Positions 8,892-16,917 of a DNA stretch of 41,332 nucleotides are shown here, in pieces. A program made the position numbers and the translations under genes. Origin of the DNA: Bacteroidales bacterium (GTDB lineage Bacteria > Bacteroidota > Bacteroidia > Bacteroidales > VadinHA17). The stretch lies in assembly GCA_003141525.1 (NCBI GenBank), contig PLML01000160.1:9833-51164 (forward strand), given 5' to 3'. The notes under the pieces were generated by a model that saw only the letters and a program-made list of their open reading frames with translations, was not told the DNA's origin and did no database searches. Each line of letters starts with the position of its first letter. The first letter of the stretch is position 1.

Positions 8892-9000
8892 ACTCACCCC
8901 TTTTGTCCCCCTATCTACTTCGTAAAGAGAAGGAAACTAAATGATATACTGTGTGTTACGCTCACTCTCTGGGAATTAGAGAGCGGGACGGGGGGTGAGT
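8892..9000. repeat. intergenic palindrome (ACTCACCCC...GTCCC family)
   Basis: Outer arms are 8892-8909 (ACTCACCCCTTTTGTCCC) and 8985-9000 (GGGACGGGGGGTGAGT), inverted relative to each other. An inner stem CTCTCT / AGAGAG flanks GGGAATT near 8965-8983. The element fills most of the 224-base gap before htpG. It is too GC-skewed and structured to be random in this AT-rich sequence. Confidence 0.7.
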
Positions 9001-9103
9001 TCATTGGAAAACATAACGTGACTATTTGTCAGTAATAAACTAACGGCACACCTTTTGAAAGTGATGGGCAGATTATTCATGTTTAACAATAAAAATATCT
9101 GAT

Positions 9104-11149
9104 ATGGAAACCGGAAAGATTGGAGTGACAACTGAGAACATTTTCCCGATAATAAAAAAATTCCTTTATTCTGATCATGAGATTTTCCTCCGTGAGCTTA
9201 TTTCAAATGCAGTTGACGCTACCCAGAAGCTGAGGACATTAGCCACAGTTGGCGATTATAAGGGAGAAATTGCGGAGACAACCATCCATGTGTCGGTCGA
9301 CAAGAAGAAAAAGACAATCAGGGTTTCTGACAGCGGAATCGGTATGACCAAGGAAGAGCTTGATAAATATTTAAATCAGATCGCCTTTTCAAGTGCTAAT
9401 GATTTCCTTGATAAATATAAGGACCAGTCAAGTGCAATAATCGGCCATTTTGGTCTGGGATTTTACTCATCATTCATGGTATCCGATAAAGTTGAAGTAA
9501 TTACCAAATCATATCAGGATGGTGCCCAGGCAGTTAAATGGAGTTGCGATGGAAGTCCTGAGTTTTCATTTGATGATGTTGAAAGGGAAAATATCGGAAC
9601 GGATGTTATATTATATATTGATAAGGAGTCAAAAGATTTTCTTGAAGAGAGCAAAGTTGAACAATTACTTAAAAAATATTGCAAGTTTCTCCCTGTTGAA
9701 ATAGCATTTGGAAAAGAAACAGAGTGGAAAGACGGTAAATATGTCGAAACAGGAAAAGATAAAATCATCAATAACACCAAACCTGCCTGGACATTAAAAC
9801 CTGCTGATCTGAAAGAAGAAGATTATAATAAATTTTACAGGGAGCTTTATCCTTCAGGTGATGATCCGTTGTTCAATATTCATCTTAATGTTGACTACCC
9901 GTTCAAGCTGACAGGTATTCTTTATTTCCCAAAGATCAAAAGCAACATTGAGATACAGAAGAATAAGATACAATTATACTGCAACCAGGTATTTGTGACT
10001 GATTCCGTGGAAGGCATAGTTCCTGAGTTTCTTACACTTTTGCATGGGGTGATCGATTCACCGGATATACCGCTTAATGTATCAAGAAGTTATCTTCAGA
10101 ACGATTCGAATGTGAAAAAGATATCGAGTCATATTACAAAAAAAGTGGCCGACCGGCTGAATGATATATTTAAAAATAACAGGGAAGAGTTTGAAAAAAA
10201 ATGGGACAATCTTAAACTGTTTATCGAATATGGAATGATAACCGAAGAGAAGTTCTATGAAAAAGCTTCTAAATTCTCTCTCCTGAAAAACACAGAAGAC
10301 AAATATTTTACATTTGAGGAGTATGAGAAGCTTATTAAGGAAAACCAGACAGACAAAAACAAAACCCTCATATATCTGTATTCAACAAATAAAACGGATC
10401 AATTCACCTACATTGACAAAGCCAAAAACAAGGGATATGATGTATTGCTTCTCGATGGTCAGCTGGATGTTCATCTTATAAATCATCTTGAAACCAAATT
10501 GAAGGATTCGAGATTTGTAAGGGTTGATTCGGATGTTGTCGACAAACTTATTCAGAAAGAAGAAACACGTAAATCAAAATTATCTGACGATCAAAAAGAC
10601 GATCTTAAGAGTGTATTCAATGTAAAGGTTAAGACGAAAGAAATATATAATGTTGTTTTTGAGACACTTGACGAGAATGAAACACCGGTAATAATTACTC
10701 AATCGGAATTCATGCGCCGGATGAAGGATATGTCGCAGATAGGAGGTGGAATGAATTTTTATGGCGAATTACCTGATAGCTATAACCTGGTTGTCAATCC
10801 CAACCATCAAATTATCAATAAAATATCAGAAGATCTGCAGGCTCAGGAAGGATCCAGACTGACTGAGAACAATAATGAGAGGAAGAGGATTAAGGAGGAA
10901 ATAGCTTTCATGGAACAGGAGCATAAAAAGAGAAAAGCTGATGAAATCAGCCAGTTGGAAAAAGATGATCTTGAAAATTTACGTAAAGAGCTCACAGGTG
11001 TTGAAAATACCAGGAAAGATATTCTGGAATCATATGGCGCAGCCAATAAGGTAGTTAAGCAGCTTATTGATCTGGCTTTGCTGGCAAACAATATGTTGAG
11101 AGGAGAAGAGCTGAGTACCTTTGTGAAGCGTAGTGTGGAACTGCTGTAG
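9104..11149 (+). CDS. htpG: molecular chaperone HtpG (Hsp90)
   Basis: ATP-dependent Hsp90 chaperone of the cytosol, 681 residues, longer than the E. coli protein (624) as is common in Bacteroidota. The GHKL ATPase domain shows the N box ELISNAVDATQKLR, DSGIGMTKEEL and GHFGLGFYSSFMV. The middle domain carries NVSRSYLQND, with the arginine expected to contact the ATP gamma-phosphate. The C-terminal part contains a charged helical insertion (around 585-645, rich in Lys and Glu) before the dimerisation end LSTFVKRSVELL. The gene is single, preceded by a palindrome and followed by another at the convergent junction with the next gene. No CIRCE element is seen upstream. Confidence 0.97.
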   Translation: METGKIGVTTENIFPIIKKFLYSDHEIFLRELISNAVDATQKLRTLATVGDYKGEIAETTIHVSVDKKKKTIRVSDSGIGMTKEELDKYLNQIAFSSANDFLDKYKDQSSAIIGHFGLGFYSSFMVSDKVEVITKSYQDGAQAVKWSCDGSPEFSFDDVERENIGTDVILYIDKESKDFLEESKVEQLLKKYCKFLPVEIAFGKETEWKDGKYVETGKDKIINNTKPAWTLKPADLKEEDYNKFYRELYPSGDDPLFNIHLNVDYPFKLTGILYFPKIKSNIEIQKNKIQLYCNQVFVTDSVEGIVPEFLTLLHGVIDSPDIPLNVSRSYLQNDSNVKKISSHITKKVADRLNDIFKNNREEFEKKWDNLKLFIEYGMITEEKFYEKASKFSLLKNTEDKYFTFEEYEKLIKENQTDKNKTLIYLYSTNKTDQFTYIDKAKNKGYDVLLLDGQLDVHLINHLETKLKDSRFVRVDSDVVDKLIQKEETRKSKLSDDQKDDLKSVFNVKVKTKEIYNVVFETLDENETPVIITQSEFMRRMKDMSQIGGGMNFYGELPDSYNLVVNPNHQIINKISEDLQAQEGSRLTENNNERKRIKEEIAFMEQEHKKRKADEISQLEKDDLENLRKELTGVENTRKDILESYGAANKVVKQLIDLALLANNMLRGEELSTFVKRSVELL

Positions 11150-11164
11150 GCAACTGTACCGGGA

Positions 11165-11281
11165 GAAGAACCCCTTTGCCGCTTCGCGGCATCTCCCCTA
11201 AAGGGGCGACAATATTCTGATATTTATGTAAATTATACTAAAACTGTAAGGTTTTTTCCCCCCTCGGGGGGAATTAAAAGG
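11165..11281. repeat. GC-rich palindromic element between convergent genes (CCCCTTTAGGGG family, copy 1)
   Basis: Contains GCCGCTTCGCGGC (11178-11190, a short perfect hairpin), CTCCCCTAAAGGGG (11193-11206) and CCCCCCTCGGGGGG (11258-11271). The first two elements, in the same order, recur on the other strand at 37035-37062, and the CCCCTTTAGGG part recurs at 29027-29040. It lies between the 3' ends of htpG and the reverse-strand gene, where it could end transcription from both sides. Confidence 0.7.
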
Positions 11282-11297
11282 GGGTTTAACTCCCAAC

Positions 11298-11819
11298 TCA
11301 GATCATTCTCGCGATCTCATTTTTTACGTAATCTATCGCCGCTCTTGTCGGCTCCTTCTCGAGTTCCATAATTTTTTCGAGAAGTAGTTTGCTGAGCACC
11401 AACCCGGTTGAATCGGCCGGTAACTTCTCAACTTCACTGTTGATTATTTTAATCATATTTGAGCGTGCATTCCTGACTACTTCCCAGGCTTGCTGGCTCA
11501 TATAAATCTGTTGCGACAGATTATGCTCAAATTCACTCCTTATTGCATTAAGCATTGCTGTATGCAGCTGATGGGCTGTCATCTCCGGTGAGCTGACTCT
11601 TACCAGCAACGATTCAAGGGAGATCCTTTCCAGGAAAAGAACAATTCTTTCATATGCCTGAAGCTTAATGGGCATAACTGTCCTGCTGTTTTGAAGTATT
11701 AGTTCCTGTCTTCTCTTGTCCTGGTCGTTCTTTATCATATTCCTGAGAAGGACAAAGGCAGTAAGGAATACAATCAATGCCGGAATAGTGATTTTTAGTA
11801 TGTCAATAAAAGCTTCCAT
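11298..11819 (-). CDS. membrane-anchored protein of unknown function
   Basis: 173 residues counting from the ATG at 11819 (MEAFIDILKI). A longer reading would need a TTG start 18 bases upstream and is less likely. One N-terminal membrane helix (ITIPALIVFLTAFVLL) is followed by a basic stretch (DQDKRRQ) and a mainly helical soluble domain of about 135 residues that should lie in the cytosol. Features include QAYERIVLFLERI, a conserved-looking SLLVRV, and QQAWEVVRNAR. This resembles a conserved Bacteroidota family of unknown function (possibly DUF7935, from memory). It is divergent from the aminotransferase upstream and convergent with htpG downstream, and appears monocistronic. Confidence 0.75.
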   Translation of the reverse strand: MEAFIDILKITIPALIVFLTAFVLLRNMIKNDQDKRRQELILQNSRTVMPIKLQAYERIVLFLERISLESLLVRVSSPEMTAHQLHTAMLNAIRSEFEHNLSQQIYMSQQAWEVVRNARSNMIKIINSEVEKLPADSTGLVLSKLLLEKIMELEKEPTRAAIDYVKNEIARMI

Positions 11820-11915
11820 TTGTTTAATTTTATGCAAACCTAACTATATTTATTGATTCAATATAATTCTTTTTCCAGTGAATCTTTTCTTAAATGCAAA
11901 GTTCGTAAAGAAAAA

Positions 11916-11936
11916 GTCAAAAGTCAAAAGTCAAAA
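11916..11936. repeat. three exact tandem copies of GTCAAAA
   Basis: Heptamer units at 11916-11922, 11923-11929 and 11930-11936 with no mismatch, in a divergent intergenic region just upstream of a CACAAAG-type palindrome. Confidence 0.8.
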
Positions 11937-11957
11937 TGCAGAACAATTGCACCAAGA

Positions 11958-12058
11958 TCCTTCGTATACCTTTGTGAATACCTTAGTGGTCCGTCGTGGT
12001 AAAAAAAATCCATTCAACCACAAAGGTTCGCAAAGGAGAACACAAGGCAATACAAAGT
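11958..12058. repeat. AACCACAAAGG palindromic element, copy 1
   Basis: Left arm holds ACCTTTGTGAA (11968-11978) followed by CCTTAG and GTGGTAAAA; right arm holds AACCACAAAGG (12016-12026) followed by CGCAAAGG and further CAAAG-like words. The same two 11-mers in the same order recur at 22788-22798 and 22847-22857. The left arm contains TACCTTTG (11967-11974), which fits the TAnnTTTG promoter box pointing toward the aminotransferase gene, though 176 bases away from it. Confidence 0.7.
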
Positions 12059-12149
12059 GAAAAATGAAGAATGACAGTCATCGGTTATTCAATTTTACTT
12101 AATACTTTTATTGGGTTCGTTTATGTTATTAATATATAATTCTTAAAAT

Positions 12150-13343
12150 ATGGAATATTTATCCGACCGAGTTAAATCTTTATCAGTTTCCCAGACACTA
12201 GCAATGGCTCAGAAGAGCAGGGAATTAAAGGCAAAAGGAATTGATATTATCAGCCTTAGCCTTGGGGAACCTGACTTCAATACTCCTGATTATATAAAAG
12301 AGGCAGCCAAGAAGGCGATTGATGATAATTATTCCAAGTATCCTCCTGTACCAGGTTATGCAGATCTGAGGGAAGCAATTTCGAAGAAGTTCAAAGATGA
12401 GAATGGTATCAATTATTCTTCCGAACAGATAATTGTGTCAGCTGGAGGAAAGCACTCTCTCATAAACGTTATATTATCAATTGTTAATCCGGGCGATGAG
12501 GTAATTATCCTTGCCCCGTACTGGGTAAGTTATTACGATCAGATAATCATAGCGGAAGGTAAACCGGTTATTATAGAGACTAAGCTTGAGAATGATTTCA
12601 AAATAAAACCAGAACAGCTTGAGGCTGCAATTACAAGTAAAACCAGATTAATTATTTTTAATTCACCCTCAAATCCGACAGGGATGGTCTACGACCGGAA
12701 AGAAATGGAGAAAATTGCCAGGGTAGTTGAAAAACATGAAGGAGTATTTATAATTTCTGATGAGATCTATGAACATATTATTTTCACGGGCGAACATGTA
12801 AGCATGGCCTCTTTTGATTTCATTTACGACAAGGTTATTACAGTCAACGGAGTATCAAAAGGATATGCAATGACAGGTTGGAGGATAGGGTATATTGGTG
12901 CCCCGTTATGGATAGCTAAGGCATGCAATAAATTGCAGGGTCAGTTCACATCAGGTGTCTGTTCAATTGCCCAGCGAGCCGCGCTGGCTGCCATACAGGG
13001 TAAAGGAGATTCCCGTCAGGTTATGAAAGCAGCATTTATCCGACGTCGCGATCTGATATGCGAATTATTAAAAGATGTAAAAGGGTTTAAAGTTAGAATT
13101 CCACAGGGAGCCTTTTATGTGATGCCGGATATAAGCTTCTACTTTGGTAAATCAGATGGTAAAACCAGAATCACAAACTCAGACGATCTTGTACTTTACT
13201 TACTCGATAAGGCTCAGGTTGCAACAGTAGGAGGAAATGCCTTTGGTGCGCCCGAATGCCTGAGAATATCATATGCGACATCTGATGATCTGCTTGTGGA
13301 AGCTGTGAAAAGAATAAAGGAAGCGTTAGAAAAACTGAAATAA
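12150..13343 (+). CDS. class I/II PLP-dependent aminotransferase (aspartate aminotransferase type)
   Basis: 397 residues, fold type I, subgroup I-gamma by its look. Signatures: LSLGEPDFNTPDYIKEAA near the N-terminus, YPPVPGYADLREAI, NSPSNPTGMVY, ISDEIYEHI (the Asp and Tyr that contact PLP) and the Schiff-base lysine K237 in VSKGYAMTGWRIGY, with the Arg of GWRIGY contacting the phosphate. The C-terminal LRISYATSDD carries the substrate carboxylate-binding Arg. These features fit aspartate aminotransferase (AspC/AspB) using oxaloacetate and glutamate, but related enzymes share them, so the substrate is inferred. Its stop is only three bases from the stop of the convergent nitroreductase gene. 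Upstream is a divergent intergenic region with a palindromic repeat. Confidence 0.92.
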   Translation: MEYLSDRVKSLSVSQTLAMAQKSRELKAKGIDIISLSLGEPDFNTPDYIKEAAKKAIDDNYSKYPPVPGYADLREAISKKFKDENGINYSSEQIIVSAGGKHSLINVILSIVNPGDEVIILAPYWVSYYDQIIIAEGKPVIIETKLENDFKIKPEQLEAAITSKTRLIIFNSPSNPTGMVYDRKEMEKIARVVEKHEGVFIISDEIYEHIIFTGEHVSMASFDFIYDKVITVNGVSKGYAMTGWRIGYIGAPLWIAKACNKLQGQFTSGVCSIAQRAALAAIQGKGDSRQVMKAAFIRRRDLICELLKDVKGFKVRIPQGAFYVMPDISFYFGKSDGKTRITNSDDLVLYLLDKAQVATVGGNAFGAPECLRISYATSDDLLVEAVKRIKEALEKLK

Positions 13344-13346
13344 CCG

Positions 13347-13898
13347 CTAGTATTTATTATACGATACAGTTTCCCTCTGCGGTTTCCTTCTCTTCTCCCT
13401 CTGTTCACTTATTGAATACCCCAGAGTGATAATCAGCTCGACACGTTTTGATTTTGGTATAGCCAGCAGTTTTCTTAACATCCTTTCATCAAACCAGCCA
13501 ATTATGCACGACCCTAGTCCTTCTGCTTTTGCCTGAAGACAAATGTTTTCAGTTGCGATGCCAATATCGATAAGGGAATAATCCTTATTCTTAATAGTAG
13601 CTCCGACTTTAGATGACATATTTGGTTTTTCTCTCACAATAACAAGAACAACCGGTGCCTGGGCAACAAAACTATTCATCCCGATCAGTCTTGCTGAAGC
13701 TGCTTCTGCAATCCTCAAAACGAGCTCCGGATCAGTTACAACAATGAATTTCCATGGTTGTGCATTGCAGGCAGAAGGGGCCATCCTTCCGGCCTCAACA
13801 ATCCGCTCAAGCTTTTCCTTCTCAAAAGGTTTATCACTGTATTTTCTGTCGCTTTGACGACTGGTTATAAGATCCAAAGTACCCTTCGCATCAATCAT
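13347..13898 (-). CDS. nitroreductase-family FMN oxidoreductase
   Basis: 183 residues, the short single-domain form of the nitroreductase fold, which binds FMN at a dimer interface. Seen: SRQSDRKYSDKPFEKEKLERI (N-terminal FMN-phosphate arginines), EAGRMAPSACNAQPWKFIVV, and AEGLGSCIIGWFDE near the end. The C-terminus is very basic (REKRRKPQRE) with no extra domain. Natural electron acceptor unknown. It begins two bases after the rubrerythrin stop and is read in the same direction, so the pair is almost certainly one transcript. That suggests a role in oxygen or peroxide handling or in electron supply to rubrerythrin, although no direct evidence supports the latter. Confidence 0.92.
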   Translation of the reverse strand: MIDAKGTLDLITSRQSDRKYSDKPFEKEKLERIVEAGRMAPSACNAQPWKFIVVTDPELVLRIAEAASARLIGMNSFVAQAPVVLVIVREKPNMSSKVGATIKNKDYSLIDIGIATENICLQAKAEGLGSCIIGWFDERMLRKLLAIPKSKRVELIITLGYSISEQREKRRKPQRETVSYNKY

Positions 13899-13900
13899 AT

Positions 13901-14479
13901 CTAATAATTATTTGGAAGGAGTTCAAAATAAGCCTCGGGATGCAGACAGGCCGGACAATTTTTCAGAGGTTTTGTACCGAAGTGTATATATCCACATTTT
14001 CTGCAATACCAGAAAACCTTTTCATCACGTTGGAATACTTTATTCTGCATCACATTTTCCAGTAACTTTCTGTATCTTTCTTCATGACCCTTCTCCGCCT
14101 GGGCAATAGCCTTAAATGCTGCTGAAATAATTTTATATCCCTCTTCTTCTGCAGTCCTTGCAAAAGCAGGATAAAGGTCACTCCATTCTTCATGTTCACC
14201 TTCTGCTGCTGCGATAAGATTATTTTTTGTTGTTTCAATTTTTCCTGAAGGATAGGATGCTGTTATTTCAACCATGCCTCCTTCAAGAAACCTGAAGAAT
14301 CTTTTGGCATGTTGTTGTTCCTGCAATGCAGTTTCAAGAAAAATTCCGGAAATTTGTTCAAAACCCTCTTCTTTTGCAACCTTGGCTGCAAATTCATACC
14401 TGTTCTTTGCCTGCGATTCTCCGGCGAAGGCCTTCAGCAGGTTTTGTTCTGTTTTTGTTCCTTTTAAACTCTTTTCCAT
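13901..14479 (-). CDS. rubrerythrin
   Basis: 192-residue non-haem iron protein that reduces hydrogen peroxide in anaerobes. The ferritin-like four-helix domain carries the diiron ligands in AGESQAKNRYEFAA, FLETALQEQQHAKRFF, AAEGEHEEW and AIAQAEKGHEERYR. A C-terminal rubredoxin-like domain has two CxxC knuckles (WYCRKCGYIH and NCPACLHP). Length and domain order match classical rubrerythrin. It is the first gene of a two-gene unit with the nitroreductase and is divergent from lemA. The 142-base upstream gap is very AT-rich. No PerR-like palindrome is obvious. Confidence 0.95.
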   Translation of the reverse strand: MEKSLKGTKTEQNLLKAFAGESQAKNRYEFAAKVAKEEGFEQISGIFLETALQEQQHAKRFFRFLEGGMVEITASYPSGKIETTKNNLIAAAEGEHEEWSDLYPAFARTAEEEGYKIISAAFKAIAQAEKGHEERYRKLLENVMQNKVFQRDEKVFWYCRKCGYIHFGTKPLKNCPACLHPEAYFELLPNNY

Positions 14480-14621
14480 GTAATATAAATTTGTTAAACT
14501 TCAAATAATTTAAACTTAAAAATGATATAGTCCTCAATAAAATTATCGTAAATATAACTATCTTTATTTTCAAATTATTCTGTTTGAAAATTGGATAAAA
14601 AATAATTTAATAAATAAGAAG

Positions 14622-15182
14622 ATGATAATTGTACTATTTTTTCTTGCGATCATTTTTCTTCTGGTTCTGATGGCTGTTTCATTATATAACAGGCTTGTCA
14701 GACTGAGAAATAACAGGGAGCAGGCTTTTGCTGATGTTGATGTGCAACTTAAACAAAGACACGATCTTATACCTCAGCTTGTTGATTCGGTGAAAGGCTA
14801 TATGGGACATGAAAGAGGAGTACTCACAGATATTACAGAGGCACGCTCCAATGCTATGAAAGCAACTACTATTAATGAAAAGATTGTTGCCGAAAACAAG
14901 TTATCAGCTGCACTCGAAGGATTGAAAGTGTCTGTAGAAGCATATCCGGATCTTAAGGCCAGCCAAAACTTTATGGAACTGCAGAATGAGATAGCGGATA
15001 TTGAAAACAAGATAGCAGCTGCACGCCGGTTCTTTAATTCTGCTACCAAAGAGCTTAATGTTGCAATTGAATTGTTCCCTTCCAATCTGATCGCCACACT
15101 TTTTAATTTCAAGCGCGAACTGATGTTTGAACTCGGTACTCAGAGGGCTGAAGCAGAACAACCTCCCAAAATACAATTCTGA
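14622..15182 (+). CDS. lemA: LemA family protein
   Basis: 186 residues: one N-terminal membrane helix (IIVLFFLAIIFLLVLMAVSLY) followed by the long helical LemA domain. Family marks seen: YNRLVRLRNNREQAFADVDV, QLKQRHDLIPQLVDSVKGYM and the C-terminal ARRFFNSATKELN..FPSNLIA. The molecular role is not settled in the literature; LemA proteins are commonly encoded next to HtpX-like M48 proteases, exactly as here, with four bases between the genes. The soluble domain is predicted outside the cytoplasm by analogy with the family. Divergent from the rubrerythrin operon. Confidence 0.95.
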   Translation: MIIVLFFLAIIFLLVLMAVSLYNRLVRLRNNREQAFADVDVQLKQRHDLIPQLVDSVKGYMGHERGVLTDITEARSNAMKATTINEKIVAENKLSAALEGLKVSVEAYPDLKASQNFMELQNEIADIENKIAAARRFFNSATKELNVAIELFPSNLIATLFNFKRELMFELGTQRAEAEQPPKIQF

Positions 15183-15186
15183 TAAT

Positions 15187-16128
15187 ATGAAGTATTTTGG
15201 TTTGCAGAGCCAGATATGGAGGAATAACACTAATTCGGTACTGATATTGGTAATGTTCCCCATCGTCTTTTTTGTTCTGGCATGGCTCTTTTTTTTCTTC
15301 TTGTCCTTTAATTCAGAAGAACATAGGACAATCAGCCAGATAAACCAGAGCTTTCTTTTTACTGCTCCATTTATTATAATAGGCGTAGTTGTCTGGTTTA
15401 CAATAGCATGGTTTTCTCATTCAGCAATGATTAATGCCGCTACCGACTCTAAACCTCTCTCGAGAAATGAAAATAAAAGGGTCTATAATCTGGTTGAGAA
15501 CCTGTGTATTGCCACAGGAATGACAACACCTAAAATAAATATTATTGATGATGATTCTTTAAATGCATTTGCCAGTGGGATTAACCCGGGAACATTTTCA
15601 ATATCCCTTTCAAAGGGCATTATTGAAAAACTTAATGATGAAGAACTTGAAGCTGTTATTGCACACGAACTTACTCATATCAGGAACCGGGATGTCAGAT
15701 TGCTTATAATCTCAATTATTTTTGTCGGGATTTTTGCATTTATTTCTCAGGCAATATTCAGATCCATGCAATTTGGAAGGATTGGAAGGGGCAAGAAGGG
15801 TGGGGGAGCTGCGATAGTCATAGCTCTTTTACTTGCTTTTGTAGGCTATTTGATTTCAACTCTTTTCAGGTTTGCCTTATCAAGGAAGCGTGAATACCTG
15901 GCAGATGCGGGTTCGGCTGAAATTACTCACAGACCTCTTGCCCTGGTATCAGCGCTCAGAAAGATATCTGTCGATCCTACAATTGAAGCAGTTAAAAGAA
16001 AAGATATTGCCCAGATGTTCATAGAGAATCCTCAGGTTAAGGAGGGAAAATCCTCATTCGGCATCAATTCACTTTTCGCAACACATCCCCCGATTGAAAA
16101 AAGGATTAAGTTGCTGGAACAATTCTAA
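15187..16128 (+). CDS. htpX: M48-family membrane metalloprotease (HtpX-like)
   Basis: Zinc protease of the inner membrane, 313 residues from the ATG at 15187; an upstream in-frame start would run into lemA and is unlikely. Two N-terminal membrane helices (about 20-45 and 60-80) precede the active site H160-E161-L-T-H164 in AVIAHELTHIRNRD. The third zinc ligand is E236 in REYLADAGSAE. Two further hydrophobic stretches flank a glycine/lysine-rich loop (GRIGRGKKGGGAA). Length and layout agree with HtpX. The close pairing with lemA suggests a joint role in membrane protein quality control. The gene name rests on family-level similarity. Confidence 0.9.
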   Translation: MKYFGLQSQIWRNNTNSVLILVMFPIVFFVLAWLFFFFLSFNSEEHRTISQINQSFLFTAPFIIIGVVVWFTIAWFSHSAMINAATDSKPLSRNENKRVYNLVENLCIATGMTTPKINIIDDDSLNAFASGINPGTFSISLSKGIIEKLNDEELEAVIAHELTHIRNRDVRLLIISIIFVGIFAFISQAIFRSMQFGRIGRGKKGGGAAIVIALLLAFVGYLISTLFRFALSRKREYLADAGSAEITHRPLALVSALRKISVDPTIEAVKRKDIAQMFIENPQVKEGKSSFGINSLFATHPPIEKRIKLLEQF

Positions 16129-16196
16129 AGGCACAAAGGCCCAACGAAATAAAAGCTCACAGGTCTGAAGCCCCCTTATGCCTTTACGCCCTTAAG
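16127..16196. repeat. degenerate palindrome between convergent genes (AAAGGCACAAAGGC type)
   Basis: CTAAAGGCACAAAGGCCCAA begins within the stop of the protease gene; the reverse complement of 16171-16196 reads CTTAAGGGCGTAAAGGCATA, which aligns with it after one gap and a few mismatches. It occupies the 87-base gap between two convergent genes and could serve as a two-way terminator. The words resemble, but do not equal, the AACCACAAAGG elements. Confidence 0.5.
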
Positions 16197-16215
16197 CCAT
16201 AATATCTTAAAATAA

Positions 16216-16863
16216 TCAGGCGTTTGTTTTGTTTTTTTTGCCAAATTCAAGAAGCTTCGTCTCTTCACCTCTCCATATTCTGCCAATGTTCTTTGTGTGA
16301 GTGACTAGCAAAGCTATTCCGACAAGAAGAGCAAATATTTTGAATAATATCGACGGAGTGTCAAAAAACAAAAAGAGGAAAACCGGAAAAGATATTCCCG
16401 AGCTCATTGATGAGACTGAAACTATACCCGTGATAAACAGGAATGCCAGAAATACTCCCATACTGCAAAGAGTAAGCAAGGGCTGTAAAGCCAGGAAAAC
16501 TCCGAAGACAGTTGCAACTCCTTTACCTCCCCTGAATCCTGCGAATAATGGAAATATATGGCCGATAATAGCTATAATACCGACCCCTATCTGCAGATTT
16601 GTCAGAAGCGCACTTCCATGATCAGCCAGATGAAGAAAGACCGGTAACATAGTTGCCAGCCAGCCTTTTGCTATATCAATAAGCAGAACAGGAATGCCGG
16701 TGGTCCATCCCAATACCCTTATAGTGTTTGTCGTTCCGGCATTTCCGCTCCCGTGTTCTCTTACGTCGATGTTGTGGAAATGTTTTCCGATCCACACAGC
16801 TGACGGGATTGACCCAAGCAGGTAAGCCAGTAAAACTGCAATAACGGCATTAAGAACATTCAT
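16216..16863 (-). CDS. plsY: acyl-phosphate:glycerol-3-phosphate acyltransferase PlsY
   Basis: Integral membrane enzyme that makes lysophosphatidic acid from acyl-phosphate, the first acylation step of phospholipid synthesis. 215 residues with about five hydrophobic helices. The three catalytic motifs are visible: GSGNAGTTNTIRVLG (motif 1), GFRGGKGVATVFG (motif 2) and HTKNIGRIWRGEE (motif 3). Size is normal. The ATG at 16863 starts the first helix (NAVIAVLLAYLLGSIPSAVWIG). It follows pckA on the same strand with 54 bases between, but a good promoter box in that gap suggests separate transcription. Confidence 0.96.
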   Translation of the reverse strand: MNVLNAVIAVLLAYLLGSIPSAVWIGKHFHNIDVREHGSGNAGTTNTIRVLGWTTGIPVLLIDIAKGWLATMLPVFLHLADHGSALLTNLQIGVGIIAIIGHIFPLFAGFRGGKGVATVFGVFLALQPLLTLCSMGVFLAFLFITGIVSVSSMSSGISFPVFLFLFFDTPSILFKIFALLVGIALLVTHTKNIGRIWRGEETKLLEFGKKNKTNA

Positions 16864-16884
16864 ATTTTAGTTTTTTTTAAAAGG

Positions 16885-16892
16885 CAAATATA
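16885..16892 (-). promoter_or_regulatory. candidate -7 box (TATATTTG) for plsY
   Basis: On the minus strand TATATTTG matches TAnnTTTG exactly, 21 bases before the plsY ATG. No clear TTTG -33 element lies at the usual distance, so it is a half-match in the gap between pckA and plsY. Confidence 0.45.
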
Positions 16893-16917
16893 ATGATTAA
16901 AATAACCCCCTGATTTT

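Larger units (their letters stand above)
11820..12149. other. divergent intergenic region of about 330 bases, repeat-rich
   Basis: Lies between two divergently transcribed genes. It holds a GTCAAAA tandem repeat (11916-11936) and a palindromic element (11958-12058), followed by about 90 AT-rich bases before the aminotransferase start. A 60-codon frame across the repeat is an artefact. No RNA gene is visible. Confidence 0.55.

Noticed and set aside
11878-12060. 60-codon frame in the divergent gap
   Set aside because: It runs through the GTCAAAA tandem and the palindromic repeat and shows no protein-like composition.
11150-12149. CRISPR array suggested by repeated short words
   Set aside because: The repeats are palindromic and irregularly spaced, with no equal-length spacers and no cas genes.
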